Below are positions 58,083 to 64,000 of a stretch of DNA of 64,000 nt, piece after piece. The notes beneath the pieces were generated by a model that did no database searches, was not told the DNA's origin, and saw nothing but the letters and a program-made list of their open reading frames with translations. Within the stretch, counting starts at the first letter, position 1. Every line of letters starts with the position of its first letter. The DNA comes from Candidatus Vondammii sp. HM_W22 (lineage in GTDB: Bacteria; Pseudomonadota; Gammaproteobacteria; Chromatiales; Chromatiaceae): positions 186,001 to 250,000 of the forward strand of contig NZ_CP099567.1 in the NCBI RefSeq assembly GCF_022530855.2, read 5' to 3'. The translations under genes were made by a program, and so were the position numbers.

Positions 58083-60578
58083 AGCGAATTATCAGTCAGG
58101 TAATCAAACAGGAACGTAAGCGACTTTCTGATCTATTAAAGACAACCATATCAGATGAATTAGCTACTAACTTGGCTGAGTTAGTTGATGGAAAAGGTAT
58201 GCTAACCGTTAAAGAACTTAAGCAGGCGGCGAAAAGTTTTAATGCTCCAGAATTGGAGAAAGAGTTGAACGTCAACAAGTTGATTCAGCCCTGGATGGAT
58301 GAAGTTAATCAAGTGGCCTCTGCTCTATCACTATCGCAACAAAACCGACTGCACTATGCGGCGATGGTTGATTACTACTCTATAACCAAGCTTAAACGCT
58401 TCGACCGTGTCACGCAGCAGCTTTATTTACTTTGTTATCTTCAGGAGCGGGTACAAATCAATATTGAACGTTTGGCTGATGGATTTATTTATCATGTCCG
58501 AAAGTTACGTGAAAAAGCTAAAGCGTATGCCAAGGAAATGGCCTATAAAGATTGGGAGGGCGCGGTAGTAAATATTAGCAAAGCCGCTGAATTATTATAC
58601 TTTTTTATTGACGACACCATTGATGACCATGTGTCATTTAGACAAATAAAACAACGGGTACAAGGCTTGCTTGGAGCACGGGAAATAGAATCACTGTGCT
58701 TGTATCTGAAGAAACAAAAACGCACGAAAAATGATTACATCTGGGAATTTTATGATAAGCATCGTGAACTGATTCAGCACTTAATACGCCCCATTTTTTT
58801 ATGCCTGACCTTTGAAGGATCAGACAATACACAGGCTTTATCTGCACAATTAAATAGAATGAAAAAAGAGTTGTTAGGTGCTGGTGAATTAGCATCGTCA
58901 GATCGACGATTGATTCCAGCCAAACACCAATTGTATGTTATCAATATTGATAACAACGTACTCTCTGAGCGTTACGAGTTGATGCTGTATTTAGCAGCTC
59001 AAAATAATCTTGGTGGGAAACTCTTTATACCAACGGCTATCAAATATCGTGCATTACACGATGACCTTGTTGGAGATATCCCCTGGTCACAGAAAGACAA
59101 GCTACTTAAAGGTTCCATGCTAGATAGCATGAATACAGAGCCTGCCCAGCGGGTTAAATCGATGGAGAAAAAGATGAACGATAAGCTGCAACGGGTTGGC
59201 CAGCGCATTGATGAGGGCGACAATCGAAATGTGGTATTGCATAATCGCTCAGGAAAAACTCAATGGAGGTTGCCGTATTCAGGCACAAAATCGGCTTTAA
59301 ACAATCCCTTTTTCGATCGTATGAAACCGATTAACATTGCCGATGTATTACGCTTCGTTCATCAGGAAACAGGATTTTTAAAGCACTTTGAGCATGTTCG
59401 CCAGGTACAGTCCGGATAGAGTGATCATTTGAATGATTTACTGGCGGCTCTCATTGGCAATGGAACCTATTATGGCCTACACGGCATGGCCAGCATCTCT
59501 GATAGATCATCTACGCACAGTACAGGCCAATTATTTGCGACCTGAAACGCTAAACCTCGGCAATGATGCAATTAACGATGCGACAGCGAAATTATCAATC
59601 TTCAAGCATTACAATATCCAAAAAGGACTCATTCATGCCAGTGCTGACGGGCAAAAATTCGAATCATGGTTAGAGACTTTTAAAACTCGCTATTCATCTA
59701 AATATTTTGGCACGAATAAAGGACTAACATCGATGAACTTGATTGCCAATCATGTAGCCTTGAATGCCCAGATTATTGGTTCCAATGAACATGAATCTCA
59801 TTTTATTTTGGATCTGCTTCATAACAATACCTCGGAGATTAAGCCGGATATTTTGTCAACGGATACGCACGGCGTTAATCATGTTAACTTTGCTTTGCTG
59901 GACCTGTTTGGCTATATCTTTGCGCCGCGCTATGCTCAGTTTGGAACCGTGATATCAGATCTTTTTGATGTAAATGAGGGAGAAGACAATAAGGCAACGC
60001 TCTCATTAAAAAAGCCTATTAATACAGAATTAATTATCGATGAGTGGGATACGATACAGCGCATTATTATATCACTACAGCAGAAGACGATAACGCAGGC
60101 GACCCTTGTTAGAAAGCTTTCTGGCTATAGTCAAAACCACCCCTTGCTGAAAGCTTTAACTGAATATAATCGTATGCTCAAGGCCATGTACTTACTGGAC
60201 TATATTGATGATGCCAGTTTAAGAACTTATGTACAGCGAGCCTTGAATCGTGGGGAAGCTTATCATCAATTACGGCGTGCTATTGCACATGTGAATGGCA
60301 ATCGTTTCCAGGGAAAATCAGACGATGAGATTGTCTTGTGGAATGAATGCGCGAGGCTATTAACCAACGCCATTATCTATTTTAATTCGCTGATACTGAC
60401 GCGATTACTTGAGCATTTTGAGGGGGAAAGTGACGATAAGAAGTTGGAAATTATTAAGCAAGTTTCGCCAGTGGCTTGGCATAACATCAATTTGAACGGA
60501 ACTTACAGCTTTAGCTTTGAACAAAACCTACTAGATTTGGATGAAATTATGCAATCAATCGTGCAAAATGAAAATTAA
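58083..60578 (+). pseudogene. Tn3-family transposase TnpA, truncated and frameshifted
   Basis: From the IS3 border the frame runs VKRIISQVIKQERKRLSDLL to RQVQSG and stops at 59419. The next codons continue in shifted frames (NDLLAALIGNGTYYGLHGMASISDRS), then from about 59515 the frame RTVQANYLRPETL runs to the end. DDE-site motifs are HASADGQKFE, STDTHGVNHVNFALLDLFGY and LNRGEAYHQLRRAI. The family has about 970-1000 residues; the N-terminal fifth is missing, replaced by IS3. Codon use is more AT-rich than the neighbours, as expected for acquired DNA. Confidence 0.88.
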
Positions 60579-60615
60579 GCCACCTCTGTAGGCCTTGTGG
60601 GGTATGGGCTATAGA

Positions 60616-60654
60616 GATAAGTGTCACTTTAGGACGGAATGTCCCCAGAACCCC
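60616..60654 (-). repeat. Probable Tn3-family terminal inverted repeat
   Basis: About 40 bases after the TnpA stop; read inward it starts GGGGTTCTGGGGACATTCCG, the GGGG start and 38-39-base length usual for Tn3 ends. The other end is not in the window. Confidence 0.45.
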
Positions 60655-60748
60655 GAGATCGAAGATACGCCTGTTCTCGATAATACCGTGCAAAGGTTAT
60701 GAGGGTGCATAAAGATATTAACTCCCGGAGCACCAGACACAGGGGTAC

Positions 60749-61780
60749 TCATGGCAGCAGTGCGGCAACCTCCAATCCGGCGGTTTCGTCCAGCCCAAGC
60801 ATCAGATTCATATTCTGAATCGCCTGGCCAGCAGCGCCCTTTACCAGATTATCGATAACCGATAGCACCACCACCACATCACCAGCCTGCGGACGATGCA
60901 CTGCAATACTGCAACTGTTGGCACCTCTTACATTGCGTGTTTCGGGATGCGACCCTGCCGGCAGTACATCCACGAAGGGCTCATCACTGTAACGCGACTC
61001 GAATAGCGCCTGCAGATCGACATCAGTCGCCACCCGGGAGTAGAGCGTAGCGTGAATACCCCGAATCATCGGCAACAGATGTGGGACAAACGTCAGTTCA
61101 ATCGGCTTCCCGGCAGCAAGAGAAAGATTTTGTCCAATTTCAGGGAGATGCCTGTGCCCTGGCACACCGTAAGCCTTGAAACTTTCACCGACTTCGCTCA
61201 TCAGCATAGCAGTGCTCGCGCTTCGGCCTGCGCCGCTCACACCTGACTTACAATCGGCAACCAGTCCTGATAAGTCAGCCAATCCTGTCTCTATCAAAGG
61301 CAGAAACCCCAAGGTTGCCGCCGTCGGGTAACAGCCTGGATTGGCAACCAGATTAGCATGCTTTATCGCTTCTCTGTTGACCTCGGGCAAACCGTAGACG
61401 GCCTGGTCCACCTGCTCGGGACATGCGTGAGTCATCCTATACCACTTCTCCCACACAGCAATATCCTTGATACGAAAGTCAGCTGCCAGATCGATCACAC
61501 GGCACCCCTGCTCCAGGAGTGCCGGGACCATTTTCATTGCTGTTCCGTTAGGTGTGGCGAAAAAAATTAGGTTGCAGGCCTCGAGCTGCTCAACATCAGG
61601 ATTGGAAAACGTGATATCGAAGTGGCTGCGCAGACTGGGGAACAGGTCCGCCACCGGCCGACCGGCTTCTGAGCGGGAGGTAATTATCGCAACTTCAACA
61701 TCGGGATGTCCCGCCAGCAGACGCAGCAGCTCCACTCCGGCATATCCGGTACCACCGACAATTCCAACTTTAACCCTCAT
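60749..61780 (-). CDS. argC: N-acetyl-gamma-glutamyl-phosphate reductase
   Basis: 343 residues from ATG 61780 (GGTGAG upstream; the frame extends three codons more). NADP fold [18 protein letters not shown], active Cys in [30 protein letters not shown] and [12 protein letters not shown]. Third step of arginine synthesis. Intact. Confidence 0.97.
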   Translation of the reverse strand: MRVKVGIVGGTGYAGVELLRLLAGHPDVEVAIITSRSEAGRPVADLFPSLRSHFDITFSNPDVEQLEACNLIFFATPNGTAMKMVPALLEQGCRVIDLAADFRIKDIAVWEKWYRMTHACPEQVDQAVYGLPEVNREAIKHANLVANPGCYPTAATLGFLPLIETGLADLSGLVADCKSGVSGAGRSASTAMLMSEVGESFKAYGVPGHRHLPEIGQNLSLAAGKPIELTFVPHLLPMIRGIHATLYSRVATDVDLQALFESRYSDEPFVDVLPAGSHPETRNVRGANSCSIAVHRPQAGDVVVVLSVIDNLVKGAAGQAIQNMNLMLGLDETAGLEVAALLP

Positions 61781-62444
61781 GCTCACCAACGAAGTAAAAA
61801 ATTCAAAACAAGAAGATACCGGAAAAAAATAGACTGACAGTCATACGGCCCAAAATAAAAAATTGGAAGAAAAAAATCGAAGAGAGTCTGCAGGGCGCAC
61901 CCTCAAGAAGCCCATATCGAGGGTATAGCATTTGTATCATTCTTTTGAGAAGAGCCCGGTACCCTTGATAAATAACTCATTATAGTTAAGTAAATTTAGT
62001 AAGTTACATTAAATTGCTTGAGAAAAATAGCCTTGGATTCTGGCGCGGACCGGATAACAAAAAGTGGTCGAAAAGACCGTTTAATCGACAGTGGTGATTT
62101 TTCTTAATGCCTATTACCCACGACTCGTATTATGAGCGCCACATTCATCAATGGGGCAAATATAACCATAATCGGCCATATGGTCAATATTTCCCTATGA
62201 TTCAGCAAGATAGATTAAAATGAGGGCTGTTGTTTAATCGCTCCGTGAAAGGGGATAGAGGTATCCATTCTAATTCCAAGAGACGCAATAAATACACCCC
62301 CGCCGCCGACACTCTTGGAATAAGCGTATCCACACACTATCTTGAACATCAGGACGGGGTAAAAGCTTGTTGGCGGTAATTAAGCAAATGCCAATGAACT
62401 CTACTCGGAACAGAGACTCAAAGTTGAATAAACAGGACCGTTAA
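61781..62444. other. 660-base gap without genes
   Basis: AT-rich, with no supported gene. It contains a perfect 10-base inverted repeat, ATTCCAAGAG at 62273-62282 and CTCTTGGAAT at 62312-62321, about 125 bases before the DUF4126 gene, which could be a transcript hairpin or an operator. Divergent promoters for argC and DUF4126 must lie here. Confidence 0.5.
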
Positions 62445-63137
62445 ATGGAAACCATAGAGATTATTTCCTTGACACTTGGCGTAGCCTGGGCCTCGGGCAT
62501 CAATCTATATGCCGCAGTATTGGTACTGGGATACTTTGGAATGACCGGTGATATAACGTTGCCACCAGGACTGGAACTGCTCTCAGACCCCATAGTTATG
62601 GCAGCGGCCGGACTCATGTGCATGGTTGAGTTCGTTGCTGATAAAGCACCCGGTATCGACACCGGCTGGGATGCTTTGCACACCTTTATCCGAATACCGG
62701 CCGGGGCTGTTCTGGCTGCCGGTATGGCAGAAGGGCTGGATGCAAGTCAGGCGGCAGAATTTGCCGCGCTACTTGTAGGTGGCGGTCTGGCTGCAACAAG
62801 CCATTTCACCAAGGCGAGCAGCCGGGTGCTGATCAACACATCTCCAGAACCTTTCAGCAACTGGACGGCATCCATCACCGAGGACCTTGTGGTGATTGGC
62901 GGCCTCTGGGCATCACTCCACTATCCCTGGCTGTTTGTTGCAGGCCTGATCGCTTTCACACTGCTGGTCATTTGGTTACTGCCGAAAATCTGGCGCACCC
63001 TGAGAGCATATTCCGGGCTATCGGTGAATTTTCGGTGGAAAAAAAGCAACAGTAGCAGACTCCGGACCATCAGGTGGAAAACAAAAATGAGTCGAAGCAG
63101 TCAAAAAGCCAAAGTCATGCTGAGAGGAGAAGCCTGA
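62445..63137 (+). CDS. DUF4126 family membrane protein
   Basis: 230 residues with several hydrophobic helices; GVAWASGINLYAAVLVLGYFG, FVADKAPGIDTGWDALHTFIRIPAGAVLA and LLVGGGLAATSHFTKASSRVLINTSPEPFSNW are the family signatures. The last 35 residues are very basic (Lys/Arg/Ser). Function not established. It ends one base before hemJ, so the two are co-translated. Confidence 0.85.
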   Translation: METIEIISLTLGVAWASGINLYAAVLVLGYFGMTGDITLPPGLELLSDPIVMAAAGLMCMVEFVADKAPGIDTGWDALHTFIRIPAGAVLAAGMAEGLDASQAAEFAALLVGGGLAATSHFTKASSRVLINTSPEPFSNWTASITEDLVVIGGLWASLHYPWLFVAGLIAFTLLVIWLLPKIWRTLRAYSGLSVNFRWKKSNSSRLRTIRWKTKMSRSSQKAKVMLRGEA

Positions 63138-63138
63138 C

Positions 63139-63564
63139 ATGCTCTGGATAAAAGCGGGTCATCTCATCTTCCTGATATCCTGGTACGTGGGCCTGTTCTA
63201 CCTTCCCCGCCTATTCGTTCACCACGCCATGTCAGAAGACCGTGCCACCAGAGAACGGCTCGAGATCATGGAGCGAAAGCTGTTCTGGTTCGTCACCCCC
63301 TGGGCAATGCTGACTCTCGCGCTGGGCTTTACATTGGCGGGGCTCTATGGCTGGGAAGCATTCAAAACCATGAGTTGGCTGCATCTAAAAATTATTCTGG
63401 TCACTATACTTGCGGGCTACTACATTTGGTGCGGCAAACTGATGATCCAGTTCCGCAACACAGATGCCAATCCCCATAGCCATGTATGGTTTCGGTGGTT
63501 CAACGAGTTCCCGCTGCTGATTCTAGTAGCAGTTGTTTTACTGACCATTTTAAAACCCTTTTAG
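63139..63564 (+). CDS. hemJ: Protoporphyrinogen IX oxidase HemJ
   Basis: 141 residues. Family start WIKAGHLIFLISWYVGLFYLPRLFVHHA with the essential His, then ERLEIMERKLFWFVTPWA, SWLHLKIILVTILAGYYIW and WFNEFPLL; four membrane helices. Converts protoporphyrinogen to protoporphyrin in haem synthesis, using a bound haem. GAGGAGA ribosome site. Confidence 0.9.
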   Translation: MLWIKAGHLIFLISWYVGLFYLPRLFVHHAMSEDRATRERLEIMERKLFWFVTPWAMLTLALGFTLAGLYGWEAFKTMSWLHLKIILVTILAGYYIWCGKLMIQFRNTDANPHSHVWFRWFNEFPLLILVAVVLLTILKPF

Positions 63565-63671
63565 CCGTTTTTTTGCCCATTTTAAAAAAACTAGAGCTGA
63601 GCTGTTCCAGGGGGGGTATTGAACAGATATTCAGGAAGAGAAAGAACGCCTCTGCGCCCAATGCCAGTAAG

Positions 63672-64000
63672 TTAAGCCGTAACCCATTGATTACAATGCC
63701 CGTTATTCTTTAGCTTATGTGAGAATTTTCGCGCATAATGTCTGCCCCCTCGAACAGCCTCAAATGTCATGGCAATGTAGTGAGTTGTTTGTTCAATCAA
63801 TGCTTTCACACCCACAGCTGCCTGCTGTATCAGAGCGATCAAGGTATGTTTCATTTTTGACAGGGCCTGGGCAAAGTTGACCCGATAAACATAGTGGTGC
63901 ATTTTGGTTCGACTCTGTACCTGTTTCTGTGCGGCCAACGCCATTAATGCCGTTAGATTTGCAGATACAATTTTGGCATGAAAATCCTGCCTCACAGACA
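63672..64000 (-). mobile_element. IS4-family transposase C-terminus (continues past the window)
   Basis: Minus strand from the right edge: RQDFHAKIVSANLTALMALAAQKQVQ, YVYRVNFAQALSKMKHTLIALI and GVKALIEQTTHYIAMTFEAVRGGRHYARKF, the end of a family of IS4-type transposases. It runs off the window, so whether it is whole cannot be judged. About 100 bases between hemJ and this end hold no gene. Confidence 0.75.

Noticed and set aside
53331-60748. Direct repeat of the tRNA-Lys 3' end as attR
   Set aside because: I found no second copy of the tRNA-Lys end in the window.

Overview
The window is a chromosomal segment of a chemolithoautotrophic, sulfur-oxidising gammaproteobacterium. The evidence is gene order and content. 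The blocks pilY1-pilE/ispH-fkpB, rsmI/lpoA-yraN-diaA-dolP and bcp-gcvR/dapA-bamC are classic gammaproteobacterial synteny, and a complete periplasmic Sox thiosulfate-oxidation cluster lacking soxCD is present. The many frameshifted or internally deleted genes and decayed insertion sequences resemble the early genome erosion seen in sulfur-oxidising symbionts of marine invertebrates (Endoriftia/Thiodiazotropha/Sedimenticola-type lineages). This placement is an inference; no marker here fixes the species.

Layout. 1-3.2 kb: the end of a type IV pilus operon (pilY1, pilE), then ispH, an FKBP isomerase and a cobalamin adenosyltransferase. 3.4-8.6 kb: a zone of decay with rimO collapsed to its two ends, a kinase and a cupin pseudogene around an intact dusA, remnants of two IS elements and a decayed second copy of nhaD beside the intact nhaD. 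10.4-16.4 kb: an FAD-linked oxidase followed by the envelope block dolP-diaA-yraN-lpoA and divergent rsmI. 16.4-22.5 kb: a second decay zone with hsp20, an IS5-type element and a vWA peptidase plus AAA ATPase pair, all broken; only bepA is intact. 22.5-29.1 kb: aspS, DUF502, fmdB, and a copper chaperone with the copper-exporting ATPase CopA. 29.2-32.3 kb: a solo IS end, an unknown 184-residue protein, an IS1595 relic and a broken PhoH-type gene. 32.3-41.6 kb: bcp, gcvR, dapA, bamC, an MBL hydrolase, purL, a broken azlC and azlD. 41.7-43 kb: a frameshifted IS256.

43-52 kb is the physiological core. A universal stress protein gene is divergent from a two-component system whose sensor has a PhnD-like periplasmic domain (TtrS-like) with a FixJ/TtrR-type regulator. 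Immediately downstream on the same strand lies soxX-soxA-soxK-soxL-soxY-soxZ-soxB. A run of 14 G/C bases sits between the divergent stress protein and sensor genes. Without soxCD, the SoxY-bound sulfane sulfur would be expected to go to sulfur globules and on to another oxidation route. The two-component system is a strong candidate for the sulfur-compound switch controlling these genes.

52.9-53.3 kb carries four tRNA genes (Pro, Arg, His, Lys) behind a strong promoter. Directly next to tRNA-Lys starts a decayed prophage or integrative element: a frameshifted integrase, DUF4224, a coiled-coil protein, a YqaJ-type exonuclease and a truncated upstream protein. An intact IS3-family element (56882-58082) joins this to the remains of a Tn3-family transposase. 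The window closes with argC, DUF4126, hemJ and the end of an IS4-family transposase.
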